Below are positions 27,001 through 42,000 of a DNA stretch of 64,000 nt, piece after piece (the first letter of the stretch is position 1; each line of letters starts with the position of its first letter). A model generated the notes under the pieces. That model was not told the DNA's origin. It saw only the letters and a list, made by a program, of their open reading frames with translations, and did not search any database. Made by a program: the position numbers and the translations under genes. The DNA comes from Struthio camelus. Taxonomy: Eukaryota > Chordata > Aves > Struthioniformes > Struthionidae. The DNA is taken from assembly GCF_040807025.1 (NCBI RefSeq), contig NC_090942.1, forward strand, positions 41,184,911-41,248,910, read 5' to 3'.

Positions 27001-30000
27001 GCAGCACAACGCTCCGTTTCTGCCATGCACACCCATTTCCTTTTATTTAGCTTTCAGCCTTTTAAAACTCCTATATATTTGTATTGGGGGGGGGGGAGGA
27101 CAAGGAAGAAGAAACATAACTAAAATTCAGACCTTCAAATATTCAAAGAGTCAATAACTTAGCAGTTATTGGGTAAATTTGTGATTGCATAAAGGGGGAG
27201 GACTGTGGCAGTTACTGTCTTTGCACAGGAACGTGGCACATTTCTGCGGCGTTCTGTACTGTATGGTGCACATGGGATTTAAACTTTTAAAAGCAGCACC
27301 TCCAGCAAATTCATCAGCATCTCTCTTTCATTTGTGGTCCCATTTTGATACTCAGGTAGAAAAAGGTGCTGTGGTTTAAAAATGTTAGTCTGCCCTTTGA
27401 GGGGACTGCTACTATAGGATTTTTCTGGGCATCAGGCTGTCAAGCAAGATACAAACACCTGGAAAACCTTAGCTCTCATTCTTGCAGTCAGAGAGCGGAG
27501 TGTTGCCCAGCCCCTGTGGAAAGCTTCATTTCTCTCAGTGGAGCTCTGTGCCTGGTCCTAGTGACATGGTGTAGAAAGTGCTGGGCTTTAACCTGCAAGG
27601 GCTCATGATGACTTTTAAATTTATGATTAATAACCTGAAGTGATGATACAAATATGTGTTGATTAGTTAATTCTCAAGCCCATTACAAAACAAGATCCCC
27701 CTTGTAACAGGTATTTTACATCCGACAAAAGGAGAGACCTTGCCCTAAAGAGCTATTACAGTGATAAACAAACTGTTGATGGAAAACACAAGGTACGTGT
27801 CGCAGACATAAATTGGGACTAAAATTATACTAGTGTCTTCTAATCAAGATGAGAGATTTTTACAGCATAATATCATCTTTAGATGATTGCTTTCTGGAGG
27901 TAATGGCATAAACCACATCAGTATGTTCCCAGCGCTGGAGGACAGCAAATCTGCAGGCTTGTCAGGATGTTTGCTTTCCTTCAGATCCCTCTCTGAACAT
28001 GACAATATTCAGAATCACCTGCCTTTTCTTCGAAAGTGGAGCTCACGTTGTAGGGATTCTTGAAAACATGTCCATAATTTGAACTTGCAGAAAATATATA
28101 ATTTAGATAAGTAGGTGTCAATTAGTTAGATGCAATACATGAACGAAGAAAAATCAGTGCAAACTAATGAAATTCAGGAAAGAAATCTGACCTACTGAGA
28201 GTGCAAGCTAAAGCTTCTTGGAAACGTCTGTCTGTCTTTTCCAGTTAACGTAAGTTAATGTATGGAGAAAAAAGTAGGTTGCTGCTTCTCAGCACTGCCT
28301 ATAATTTAGAAGTTCCTACTTTATTACTGTTATTCTTACTATCGTAAAATCTTTAAAACTACCCTGTTATAGTTACATTAGAGGGAAAGTACTGGTTTAT
28401 GGGTTTTCAGACTTCCTTCTGTACATTATCCAGCACAGTGTTGCTCTAAGGGTAAGATCTGCCACAGATGTCTATGCCAGCACTGGAATAAAACAGGAGG
28501 GGTTCATCATTCACTGGTGGCAACATATTTATATAGAATAGCCAACATTATGCAAGTAATTATTTCCAGGCTGGTATTGAATAAATGGGCTTTTAGCAAA
28601 TCGGTAATCATAGCCTTTAATGCTTACTGATCTATGTGGCAAGTGAAGAAACTAATTAAAAAAGAAAAAGGAAAAAAAAGAGCTGGAAGTGAGTTTTGGG
28701 AGTGGCCGGACATGTCTCTAATAGCAGGCTCCAAAGTCTCTTTCAGACACTTTCCCAAGGTTTCCTGACTTTTTTTTTTTTAACACCAACCTCTGTCTCT
28801 CTAATCAAGAGGAAATGGGCTTTGCATAGCTTTTGTCATGGCTTGAAAGTGCAAGCTGCAGTTTTACTTCAAATCCAAGGCTGCTCTAAACTAAACATGC
28901 TGTTTGATTGAAGTGCCACCATTGTCCCCCCCAAAATGGGAATGCTCACAGCCAAGTAACTTCAAGGCTTTAATTCTACAAACAAGAGGACCTGGCCTGA
29001 GCAGATGCAGTTCATAGAAGGTATTATCTTCCTAAGAACAATACTCAGCACTTAGTACTGTGTATTTTCAAAGTATTGTGTTAACCTCAATTAATCTTCT
29101 AAACATCCTTGCTAGCTTGACAAAAAAATTTTTAACTTCATTCTAAAGACAGGGAACTGAAAGATGGAGGCCAAAAAATTTAAGCTGACATGATTATTCA
29201 AACGGCTGGCTGGAAAGCTCCAAGGTCCAGACACTCATGAAAATTGTTTCTGTGATGATGCCTAACATGCTTATCTTCAGGAATCTGGTTTGAAAGCCTT
29301 GACAAAGTAACTTGCTCCACTCTAAATTACGTGAATCAGTAGATGAACTGGGGTAGGAACAGCTGTAGCTCTCAGTTCAGACAGTGCCTTTTCTCTGGCA
29401 CTGGTGGGGCTATTTAGTAGCAGTGCCAGAGGCAGTTTGGGTAATACTAGCTTTTGCAGAGCATTTCGATTTGGAGGAGACAGGTATTCTGTGCAGGAGT
29501 TATGCACGTGAACAGAGGGCATGGGGAACTTAGCTCAGGCTGCCTGCACCAAGCCAGAATAATCATATTTTAACACAGAACCATCCATCAGCTTTGGACA
29601 GGGTGCAGCGTGTCCGTCATCAGCTCAGTCCCTTTTGGCCAGCGCTAGGATAGCAGTGGCAGTGGCAGGTTCCATAAACCTTCGAGTTGGTTATTTGGGT
29701 CAACACAGCCCTGGGTGAGTGACACTGCTGCTCCTCTTTCCCTTTCCGAAGCAGGCTCTAGCGATGTTGTTCATAGCAGACTGTACAGGATTTCCTTAAG
29801 GTAACCAAGGGTACATAGCAGCTCCCCTTAAAGACTGCTCTGTCCACAGTCCTCCCAAATGCAAAACACATTTCTTATAGCCTCATTCACAGGAACGCTG
29901 ACAGCCAAAGCAATGAGTAAAACAATGTATTTGCCTACCCCCATGTTGTGAGTGCAGCATGGTCTCCTTGACAAGAAGCCACTCTGAACTTAGGGGCTTT

Positions 30001-33000
30001 CAGTTCTAAACCACCACGTGTTGATAGCTATAAAGAGACCAAAAATGTGCTGCGGACTTCAGCTCTAACTGCCTGTGCACGTTTTCCAGGTGATGATATC
30101 AGATTCACTCTCAAATCGCTTAACTGTGCCTTGCCCACACAAAAAGAAGAGGGGAAGCTCACGTGGAGATACTGAATGCCCGCAATTAGCTTCCTCTGTG
30201 GATAGGACTGGCCTCCCCATTCCCCCCCTCTGCTGTGGCTTTTCTTGGTTGGACTCTAGAACAGAGCATAAATCAAGAAGTAGCTGCATGCCTTCCACTA
30301 TGCCTGTCGGTCAGTAGAAAAGCTGACCAGGGTTGAAGCCAGGGTTCCTCATGAGTGCAAGTTAAAGCATTCAGATTTCACTCACATCACATATCCTAAA
30401 TGAGGTCATAAAACATCCTGTGTTTCTTAAAGCATAGTTAAAGCTAGAACCTCACTCATGCAACATGCCAATGGCAGACACTAAAACACTGGCAGCAGAT
30501 ACCCAGGCTCCCATGTCTCCTGCCAGATCCATGATCTTTCCACCGCACCTCATGTATCCTGAACATTTCCCCTTTTAGGGCAGAGATTTTTCAGAACAGC
30601 ATGCATGGGAGGATCGTGCTGTACAGAAGGGGCAGAATTTTTCTGCAGCTGTATTTTTAGCAAAGGACATTATCAGAATGAACAAAGTATCCAATTAAAA
30701 TAAAGAACAAAGCTCAGCCCTCCAGTTTTTTTTAGTCCACCAAATGTCCACCTGTAATAGCTATCAGGCTCCACAGAGTGGAGCAGGCTTAATATAAATC
30801 AATTAATAATTCCTCTGCCTTACCTCCTCTGTGCTGCTAGAGTATTGAAGAGTAGTTGTTGGAATCCAGGGTTTCTCTGTTACTGCAGACTTCAAGTCAA
30901 AATAGAGATTTTCAATGGCATTTTTACTGAAGTGTTCAGTTACATTTCTGATGAACGTCTGCGTGCTACTCTTCAGCAGAATTTCAGGCCTAGATGTAAC
31001 AGCATTAAAAGGGGAGGATGTAGATATCGTACTCCATACAGAAGTTTCTGCATCTTGAAGATCTAAGACAAATAAAGGAAAATAATTAAAATCATCTTTA
31101 CATTTTATCATCAATTCTTTAGATATTAATAAATGTGACTGATATGACTTCTAAGTAGTTTAAGTGCACCCTTGAGTTCTCTAATTTTTCTTTTCAGTGC
31201 CAACAGGTATTTTACATCAAGATCAAACTTTGTGCAAAACAAAAGCATCAAAAAAAAGACTTCCCTGACCGTTCATACCATGTTTTAAATATACTTCATC
31301 ATTGATTCCAAAATGAAGAGAAAGGGTATCACATTGTTTTATTAAAAGCTTTTTCACTTACTTGAGTCTATCAAACAGCATACATTTTCAGCATTGTGTG
31401 GTCAAAAAAAAAAAACCAACCCTACTTGTAAGTGCCATGGCCGGATGCTCATCTCCCTTTTGTTGGTGTAAGTGTAATATTGTTTTATTTAAGGTAATGA
31501 AGTTCCTTGTGTCTACATGGGACATGTCTCTCATATTTTTAAAGCAGTCCCATGCAGGGACCACGCTAACGCTTGGCTGCTGTCTTTCCAAGGTTCAGCT
31601 AACAATCATATCAGTTAACTGAAGAGTCTGCAAGTTTAACTGTGGGTTTGCTTTTTTAGTCACGTATCCTTCAGAGAACGCCAAAGTTGCAATTAGAATG
31701 CAGGAAAGATTTTACTACACATTTTTCCTCCACATTTTCGTAGCTCTTCCTCCCTATTGGTATGTATTTAATATCCTTTCTTTGTGGCTGTGAGGGCAAG
31801 GTTCAAGCTGTGGTAGCCTCTACATCTGGTAGCATCACATTTCAGCTAAGCAATTGGAATTGCTCGCTGGCCCCTTCTCCTTACAAAAAGCTGCCCTGCC
31901 ACTGCTGGAGCACAGCTAGTGTGTATTGGCTCACAGCCCAAGATACTTTGTCTGTCCTTGAACTGGGGTCTCCAGCATGACAGAACCTTGTTTTGCTGCT
32001 GAGCCACTGGGCTGGTTGCCATTTATAACAATTTTAGCTCACAAGCCCTCTAAAAAAAATTTAATGACTGGGTTAAATTGCAGCAGAAGCTTCCCAATAT
32101 AATTACTTGGCATGCAATTATGATGTCTTAGCTGGCCAACCTGTGATTACTTCTTACCCAAAGGATCAGTGGGTGAGCTTCCATGAAGTCCATATTACCT
32201 TCTTTTGTATATGTGTAAATATGTGCATTAATGTGTTTATTTAATGAAACTTGCAGTACTTTCATTTCCATCCAGAAACACAAATGAGATAGAAAGCCCT
32301 TGTAAGTGACACTTTCATGCAAGCATTTCGTGCTCTCATCAGCATGGTGTGTTCACCTGGTCTGCAGCTTTGGATTCTCTCGAAAAAGATTTGTTTGGCG
32401 GGGGGGATGTTACATGGAAAATGTCCAAATATTCATTTTATTACAAAAAAAATGTTGATCGCATTTTTTTCCAAATCAAGGCATTGAAAACAGTACTACT
32501 GATCTAATTCTGCCCTCTCTTACACCAGTGTAAAGGATTTTGCCTAACCCCCAGGTCTGCTCCAACCCTGCAGACATCATTACGCTGCAGCAGTATTTGC
32601 AGACTGCCCTACAGAGTGCCTGTTGTGCAAAGTCTACGGTGGTGCTACATCACATACCTTCACGGCCCCCGTCAAAAGGAAGAGAAAGACTCTGGCAGGG
32701 GCAGCCTCATGCTCCAGCTGTCATCAGCTGCTCAAATAAACCCGTTAGCTGACACAAGTCCAGACTCGCTCGCTCTAAATTGCCTGAAAGTCACTGTTCC
32801 TAGGGATCTCCTATTAGTTGGGGGTCTCTGAAAATCTGCAGTAGCCAACCAGAAATGCTAGCCACAAGGACCTGGCCAGAATTTAGGCCTGCTGGGTCTG
32901 TGCCTCTCAGATATCTCCACGTCCAGCACGGAGTAGGCTACTGCTAGAAACACAGCTAAAAAAAAGTACACTTGGGTGGTCAGCAGCCATTTAGGAAAAA

Positions 33001-36000
33001 AGGCCGCTCCATTAGGTGCCTAAATATAGATTTACACACCCAACTTAAAAACACATTTAAAAAAAAAAAAACTTGGCTTTATTTACAGACAAATAGCAGC
33101 GATTCCAACAGGAAGATGTTTGCATTCCAGTACCAATTGTGTTTTAGGAAAGCTGCTACTCCATAAAAGGGAAGCTGGTGCTGCCAGCGACATGGACGGG
33201 ACTCTGCAGCCAGGGGGTAGCCAGGATTCCCGGTGCAGGAGCCGAGAGGAGACTCTGTCCCCACTGGAAACACAACACTTGCTTCTCAGCAATGTTCCCC
33301 CAGCACTAGCAGATACTACGACTGACCGCTCAGTCACAGCACAACCCGACAACTCTTGTCAAGCTCAGTGCTACCCTGAGTTTCCAGCCAAAGGATCTTT
33401 CCAGTCAAAGACTGACGACAGTCTTTTACCTGTGACCCTGGCTGAAGCAGCATGCCATACTGGACAAACAGGATCCATATCTGTCCGCACTTCAAAAAAA
33501 GCAGGATCCAAGTTTATCATATCTTTCTAAAGAAAGCCACTATAGTCCTCATCTGAGAGCTCACATCCTTTCTTAAAGAGCAGGCTTTTATAGAAGAAAA
33601 CTGCATATTACAGGACCCAAGCAAACAGGCTTCTACACATCTTGCGTTCCACATAAGTATCTCTTTTTAAACAAGGAAAACTCAGCCCCTGTCTGGACAT
33701 CAGTAGAGTATACAGAAATCTCCATAGCGGGATTTTTCAGAAGTGCTTAACATTGTTCTCGCAGTGTATTTGGAAATCAGTCAAAAACCTCTTCATGGGA
33801 ACAGAACTACAGAACTGACACCGACATTGATCACTAGTGGCTGAATGATATATAGTGTGTGAACATACCATTGTAATCATCAGTAGCACACCCAGGAGAA
33901 ATTATGACTTATGAATAAGTGCACATTTCAGCCATGGTGTGCACTGCAGACTGCATCCATCTGCACAACAGCAGGCCATTTACAAGAAAAGGAAATACAT
34001 AAGCTTTGCGTATATGAGGAGCAAGAACACTGCCTGTGGATCACTGCTTCATTGTCAAATCCTACTGTGGAGCCTTCAAACTCGGATGAGCTGCCACAGT
34101 GCAGCTTTTTGAATTTCCTGCCTTCTTACCATTCTGCCCACCCAGTTAAAACATAGATAGTCTCAGAAAACTGAGGCTGAACTGCTGGTGAAATGTATAT
34201 GAACCAGATATCTACTGTATAAGAAAAAATACTGTGTAAGACTGGATCTAACTCGCTCACAGCAAGTTTATAAATTAAAAGGGATTGTTTTAAGGAAATC
34301 TCTGTATATGCAGGAAAAATGAAAATTTTAAAAACATCTAACTTCTTTTAAATAGACTGCAAAAATAAAATAAATTAAAAATCATACTTTAGATTTCTGT
34401 TGTATGAATAAATGGGACAGAAGAACAAAATCTGCTAAGTGGCCTTTCTGTCCATGGAAGTGTAGAGTTTTTAAGAGCTGCAAAACGATATGTTACTTTA
34501 GAAAAATGTCTTCCGTATCCGAGATGCTGCAGATGTTAGTGATGTTTGTATCGCATGTCACAGAAGTGAAATGGCTCCAGACTTCATTCTAGTCCCAATT
34601 TGCTTTTATAACCTTCTTGTTTTTGAAATGCTGAAGTAGCTACCTAAAGGCTCCTGCAGCATCAGTGCTAGCAGAACATCCCAGATAACCATGGTGCTAT
34701 TACCTACAGCTTAGCTCTACCAGGTCTGGTTCTGACGGTTCAGATAATCCCAGCTCACCCTGAAGTGGACACCTACCTTTCGCCACTGAAAGCTATCTAT
34801 CTAGACTTCATTAACTGCATGGATTAGGCCTCCGCTGAAAAGAGCTTAGAAAAGTAGCTACTATGTAGACACCTAGGGCTTGATTTGGGTGCCTAAGTGT
34901 AGGTATCTAGTGCTATCTGAAATGCTCTAGGGAATTCAAGACATCTGCTTAAGGCTCACATAGGACATATGGGAGATCTATATCCTAACTATATCCTACC
35001 CCTTCCGGGTAGGTAATCAGAGGTCAGGTGGGATATTCTGGAGCATCTCAAATGGCAGAAAGCACCTCTGTTGGGATAACTAAATCAGGCCCTTCCTTTA
35101 GACACTTATGTTTAGACATCGGGAAGCTGAAGCCTATTCCAGCCACCATAAAGAGACCCCTACAAAATAAAGGGAGAAGTCTTATTCATGAAAATTACCA
35201 GTATAGTTGTCTGGAGCTCTTTGTTTGCACTTGCAGCAGAAGATGAAATAATACAACAGAACTAGCCATCTTCTTGGTTGCTTTGGGGAGCTGCTCATAT
35301 CACTCCATTTTTCCCCCATGAAAGTAGCTTACCTATTTTTGTTCTGTACTTTCTGCACTATGGCTCACTGAGACTTTTAAAATGTACCAAAATAAAAGAG
35401 CTGGGCTACAGTGCAAATTTTTCCATTTCTTTTTACAAAATGTAAAAACACGTTTATCTTTGGGAACCTCTCAGTATAGTACTGGATTGTGTACAAAGAC
35501 TTGCAGTTACCTCCGAGGATCTGAGATTGATTCCTTTCTTATTCCAGGCAGAGCTGAGCAAAAGTGGTCAGTCATTTATTGCTCAGATCAAAGAAAGAAG
35601 AGTGAAGTCATTTTTAATATTTAATGGATTCACATAGATGCTAGCAAGCTCTTTTACTTAACGAAATCCTCTAAAATAATAATTTAGGGAGATCAAAACA
35701 GGTGTGGCTGAATGTTTTTTAGGAAAAAACAATTTTGGGTGAACTCAAAGTTGCCAGTGGAATGAAAATAATGATTCTCACAATTTTAATTTATCTTGGA
35801 GAAGTGTGTAAAGGTTACACAAAAAAACCCTCCAATAAGCTGTGAATCTGTGGGTGAACTGTTGCAGTCATTTTTAATATTGAAGGTGTGGACAAAGACA
35901 TCCATTAAGGCCTAAAGATGTTAACATGATTGCAAAAAATAGGTAATAGTTTCTTTAAATAAGATCACATGGAGTGTGCTGGCTTTTTATTCTGTGACAG

Positions 36001-39000
36001 AGAAGCAGAATATTTTGGGATGAGAATACTTTTTGTGTTCTTAGGAGCTAACATGATGAAAGCCAAATGACTTCAGTCATTCCAAATCAGAGGGTATGGG
36101 ATTTATGGTCTTACACAAAACCTCAAACTTTTTTAGACTAACCAAAGAAAACCACTAGACACATTTGTTTTCTCTTCAGAGCATGCTATAGACTATTGTT
36201 GTGTTTGATGCTTACATTGCTGTGCCTTGAAACTCCTGGAATTTGGTAATTTTGACTAAGTTATCATATTAGTGTTTTTAAATGATCTTTAATTAAATTT
36301 TTTCATCATTTTGGCTCTCTGTAGTATATGCAGTTAAAAAAAAAAAATCCTGCACATAATATCAGCATGCCTAGGTGGAAAATTCTTTAGCTCTGTATAT
36401 ACATCAGAAACCCTTTGTGTCTTTCTAAGAGCTAACGGCTATTTTCAGGTCACAGAATTTGATATCTAATGCCTGATTAGACATCTCCTGTAATTAAAAA
36501 AAAATGCTTCTGTTAGGCATGTCAGTGTATATTTAATAAAATGTAAAAGTGGCCCTTGTTCATGTCCGTGGACTGTTAGGTAGGCAGCGGTTGCTGGTAG
36601 TGGCTGGTCTCCTGAGTGTTTTGATCTCAGACATCATAGCAGACATATGAGCTATACTGGTTCCTGGTGAGTGCCCCAAGCATGTCCCTAAGTACCCTGT
36701 AGACAGCAATGAACAACTTAGCTACAGGACTTCTGGTAAGAAGGAAAAACAAAAGGGTGCATGGCAGATGGCAAAGTTGCATCTATTTCTACTTAAACAT
36801 AAGTGTAAAAGTAGGAGTTAAGACTCTATGTTTATATTCATTACAAATAAAATCTCTGGAATTAAAGGGACTCAGAGAAGGAGGCAAGGGGACCTGCACT
36901 TGATGAACACAAGACATCAGTTCCTTTGGACTACTGAGTGCCTCTTGTGGTTAAGTAACTACTGCAACGTCGTCCAGCTTATGCCCCTCACAACCTGGAG
37001 CACCTTCTATCCCAACTGCTCCCTGCCCCCAGGAAGATGAGGAAAAGCTCTGTAAAAGGCGATGGGGAAAGATGCAGGCTGCCTGACAAAGCTTGGAGCT
37101 GCTGCTTTTACTTTAAGTGAAGAGGAAGGAGGGAAGGGGAAAAGAAACAGGGAGCCACCAAGACATTTTGACCTCTGGGACAAGGTGTCTGTTGGTTCCT
37201 ATCTCTCACTCCCCCTCCACCCTATTTCTTAGGCTTCTCCTGCACAAAAGATAGAAGTTCTTCCTCTTGGAGAGGACACTTTCCCTTCCTACCCTGAGCT
37301 GGGTGAGATACAAAGCTGGCTAGGCAAGACTGATAGTTTTGTTGTAGGCAAGTTGCTGCTATTCCTGTGCTCTTGCCATCTTTCTTTCGTGCTCTTCCTC
37401 TGTCCCAGGAAGAGTGCTGGGAAGATGCACTCCTCTTCCCCTGCCATGGCCCTGTGTAGGCATGGTGCAGAGTTACTACTGCTGCTCTGGTGGACCAGAG
37501 CAGGCCTCAGCCCTCCGTGTCTGCGCTGCTCTGGTCTCTTCTACCCATCGTCTCACCCACTGAAGTTGACAGAAGTGTTCAGCAATGGGACATGACCCCA
37601 GTAAGCTCAGGCTCAAATATAAAGTAGGCAGACTAAAAATGGGATAAGGGGAAGGAGTAGCCCATGTGAAAGGTAGGTGATGAGAAAGAGCAGATAGAGG
37701 GCCACAGACTGCGGTAGAAGAGGAAACACTGTAGAGATAACAGTCTGAATGTCAGATAGCACATGGGTCTTTTGCTTATATGTAGTATCTAGTGTTTTGT
37801 CTAATTTAGACTGTAGACAAAACAAAAGATAAAAAGATGCTCTATTTGTTGTTGATCCCACTATGCTTCTTAAGTACCTGGCACATAAGAGTAACCAATA
37901 CAGCCATTCTCTTTTATGAAGTCAGGAGACTCTTCTGAATGGGGTTTAGTCATGAAACCCTCTGTTCTGAGAGTTTTGCAGCTACAAGTACTTCAGGAGC
38001 TATCCCTATTACTTATCGTAGGGAAGAAGGGAAATGCAATGCAGAGCATCAAATTACAAAACCGTTCATGGCTCTTTTTTGTGTCCAGACTGACTGCTCT
38101 ACAGGCTGCATGGTAATCTTCGGATCTGAGTGAATAACCACAGCATATGGCTTGCGCTTGTGCCTGTCTATTTAAAATCATTCTCTGGTTATCTTGGTGA
38201 ATAATTGTTGGTTTGCAGTGTTTTTGAGGTTTGTTGGGAATATTCAGGGTACCACATGGCATTACCTCTCTTCTCCAACTGGATGTTTTACTGAAACTAA
38301 GGCACCCAAAACAAAGGAGGCTTCTAAGAACAGCTTATACAAGTCAGAAGTGATGTTAGCATTAGTGCTAGCAGTGCGCTGGGTGATTGCCAGACATATA
38401 AGAGGAGATGGGGCTTGTCCTGCAATTATTATTTGTAGGCAACAATTTTTGCCATGTTTTCAGTCATAGTAATGATCTTTGCCCCTTTCAAACGAACACT
38501 GCCCGTGCTTTATAATAGTCATATAAGCTACTGTGCCAAATGTTCCTACAGAAATATACAATGCCTCTAAATATAAAATAGGAGCCTGAGAATCCCTTAA
38601 ATCTGCTGATTCTCCACATGCAAAACCGTATTTTATCTAGGTCTTCTACTAGTTCTATGAGAACTCTTAAACAGCTTGCTGGCTATCTAATCTAAGACTG
38701 CCTCAAATAATGTAAGCTTAAGTTAAACTTCTTAAAGGCTCCCCTGCTATTCCCCACCTGTGTACATGCAATATTTACTTCACCTCTGGCCCAGACATAT
38801 CAGTCTTCCAATGAGTGGAAGTTTTCTTTTCTTGTGAATTCCCCATTTTCTCCCTAGTCCTGTTTCCTTTCCTGCATTCCTTCAAGTGCCATCCACTCCC
38901 TCATCCCGCCTTCTATGCTTTCAACTCCCTCATGTTTTCCTCTTCCCTGTTTCCATTCTTCTAGCTTTCCCTGCTTCCTAGACTTACAGATGCCCTGACC

Positions 39001-42000
39001 CCAACAGTCGGATAGTCCACCGTAGCAGCCGGCCAGGCCACTTTGCTGGTTTGACTCTAGAACAGCAATCAGTGTTGCTCAGTGGCGTTAACATTGTCAG
39101 ATGGTGTCTTGAAACACTGCTCTTATAGATGGCTTTCTTGGTTCAGTGGTTCAGAATTTGCTGCCTTGAAAGAGAGCCTTATTCCTCTCTCTGTCCAGAA
39201 TCTCCTACTGAATTTGATGAAAACTGAAGTCTCTGCACCTCAAAGGAGCTCAATACCTTGCCAAACTTGGCCCTTCTTCATGTCAATTTTGTAGCTGTCA
39301 GAATCAAGCCTGGCTTTTGTGTAAGAAGGACTGCCAGTTATTAGATTCAAAGTGATCTGCAATTGAACAGAGATGGGATATGTATTTAAACTAATCCTGA
39401 CTTTCACAAACAGTAAGTTAGGTGAGGATTGCAGCAAAAAATTTTGTATCAAAACATGTCTCAGAAGGCCAATTTGAAACCCAAATCCAAGCTCAAACCT
39501 TCTGCAAGTTCAGAACAATCACATCTGGCATTTGAATTAGGCTCACTATAAAACATAGTTGCAGTTGTTGCATTTGGAGCTTGTACTGTATCTGAGCTGA
39601 TAAGATGTTTGGGATGCAATTCAGTGAGTTACTTCTTTGCCAAAATGTCATTATTTTTTGAGAGTACTGTGCAAACAAAGGGTAAATTACATTAAAACAG
39701 GCTGTTATTCAGGAGTAGAAAAACTTGCAGCTATTTCGGCTCTAAAGACTTTGTTCAGTTTTTACTATCTTATATAAATATAGACCGAATATGTTATTTT
39801 AGGCTGATCCACTTCAGCTTTCATTGAAATCAGACAAATGTGCTTGGAAAACTAATTGTATGCATTCAACACTGAAAATATTGGCATGTATGTGGACCTC
39901 AAGACTAGGACTGTCGGCATTATTTTCTTCTGTAGCACTTACTATTATATGTATTTAAAAAAAATGCATATCTCTGTGCTACTTCTAGTCTTCATAAGCG
40001 TCTTCATAAGCTTCTACCTGGAAGTCTTAGGCATTTAAATACATCATAATGTACTGCTGATTTCTCAGGAGAGCTTCCCAGAGATGTCAGAAAAGAGATG
40101 ATTGAAACAGTCAAATGCTTAAAAGGGGATCTACAGGCCTGTCTACAGACAGAATTTCAGGAAAATTAAGGTAAATTGATTAAAAGAGCACACACAGTAA
40201 ATAGATGAGAAGGTGCTTTAAAACCCCATGGCAATTGTCTTACTCAGTATTCATTGGTCTAAATGGTTCCTCTTCTGAGGATGATTAAGAAAAGGATGTA
40301 ACCTTAATTTGACTCCATTAGGCCAGCTAGCTAAAGAAAATAACACTGCCTGGGTACTTCACCTAAACTTGCCATGGTGTCTTTGAATAAACAAGCCATA
40401 CCTGCCCCTACATGCAGGACTTCAAATGATTATCGTTTTCTTAATCCCTAAAATATATGGGAGGGCATCTTGGCCAATTTTCCATTCCCTGGTTCTGCAA
40501 GCTGCCTTTTCAGACCTCCCGACAGGTGAGTAACCCTGCCTGCTGCTGTGAATAGATTCCTGCAAGTGCAGATTTGTTCACCAAACTGATAACCAACCTT
40601 ACAAGGAATGGGAGGATCAGCTGTCAATTTTGTCTAAAAGACTCTTAGGTTAGAAGAGGAACAAGGAAGTTGTTTTAAACTTCCTGAAAATTTGGCCATA
40701 TGTGAAAGGATAGGATCATAAAGCCTTTTTTTAAAATCTTGTAAAGACAAGAATAAATTGCGTGTTCCCTGCAAAAAAGCTTAACTGTGCAGTTGAGCAC
40801 AGTTATTTACCTTGAAGAACCATTTAAAAGTGTGTGGGTAGAATACCCACGAGATTGTCATGAAGGATTAACAAAAGGACAACAGGCAAAGAGTTATTAA
40901 GCAGTATTCAAACCATTCTACCTTCCCTTTTTTCTATGGATGCATGTAAACATATCACTACACAGGTGTATTAAGGCATCTGGAAGTGTATGCACGGACC
41001 CATACATCTTAAAGTGTTATTGCAAGCATTTCTGAGATTTTTGTTTCAGTTCATTATTCCGAGAATTTCGAACGTTCTCATGTATATTCCACCCAAGGGC
41101 AGAATGTAAGGACGCTGTGTAAACACTCAACCGTATAAGCCATATGGCTGTTTCAGTCATGCATTTGGATTAACCAGAGAAATGATTGTGCTTATATTTG
41201 ATTTTCAGATGCCTTTTTGCTCTTGGCAGATGGAATGTGAATTTGCATGATAAAGTGAATGGGGAGGAGAAGAACTTGTATCTGTCTATATTTGTAAAAA
41301 CTACTGGGAATTAGTACCCACAATTCTGTTTAAAAGGAAGAAAAGGAAACAATGCAAAAATAGTGAGATGAGCTTATACATAAGCACTTTGATCCACAGA
41401 CTGGGACTGGAGAAGAGAGGGAACATCCTGAAAATATAAATTGGCCTAAAAAACCCACCAACTGTCATAAAGTCAGCTCTCACGTAAGCTGTTCTGTTTA
41501 TGGTTCTTTAACTGTTTTCAACTATGAAAAATGTCTTTCTATATGAATGAAATAAATATCACCATCAATAAATATCATCACTTGACTGAGGGTAAAAGAG
41601 ATAAGGTTGTTACCAAAACTTCCAGGATACTTCTTTAAAGGAGTAGCTCACCTTGCTTTGAGCACAGATTTACATAGACAAGTTTTCCCGTCTCGCTGGC
41701 TCCTAGCTGCATCCATGAATGAAGGTATTTCTTACTCTGCTTGGCCATTACCTTCTGACCTTGCTTCGTGAGAAAGAGAGAGCTGTTGGCCACCTTCAGG
41801 AGCCCGTCCTCCTCATGGCAAGTCCACCTGACTGCCTGGGGACAATCAACGATGATGCTGCGAGATGACAGGGCAGAGCGTGTAGAGATGCTCAGGCACT
41901 GGCCAGATCTAACATGGAGGAGCCTGTCATCTGCTGTCCACCTCCACTGCTGGTTGAGATGGGTCATATTGCACTTTTCCATAATGACTCCTTTCTTTTC

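Noticed and set aside
33120..33530. 136-codon open frame on the plus strand
   Set aside because: It has no recognisable domain, no splice context and lies in a long-form PTPRB intron on the opposite strand.
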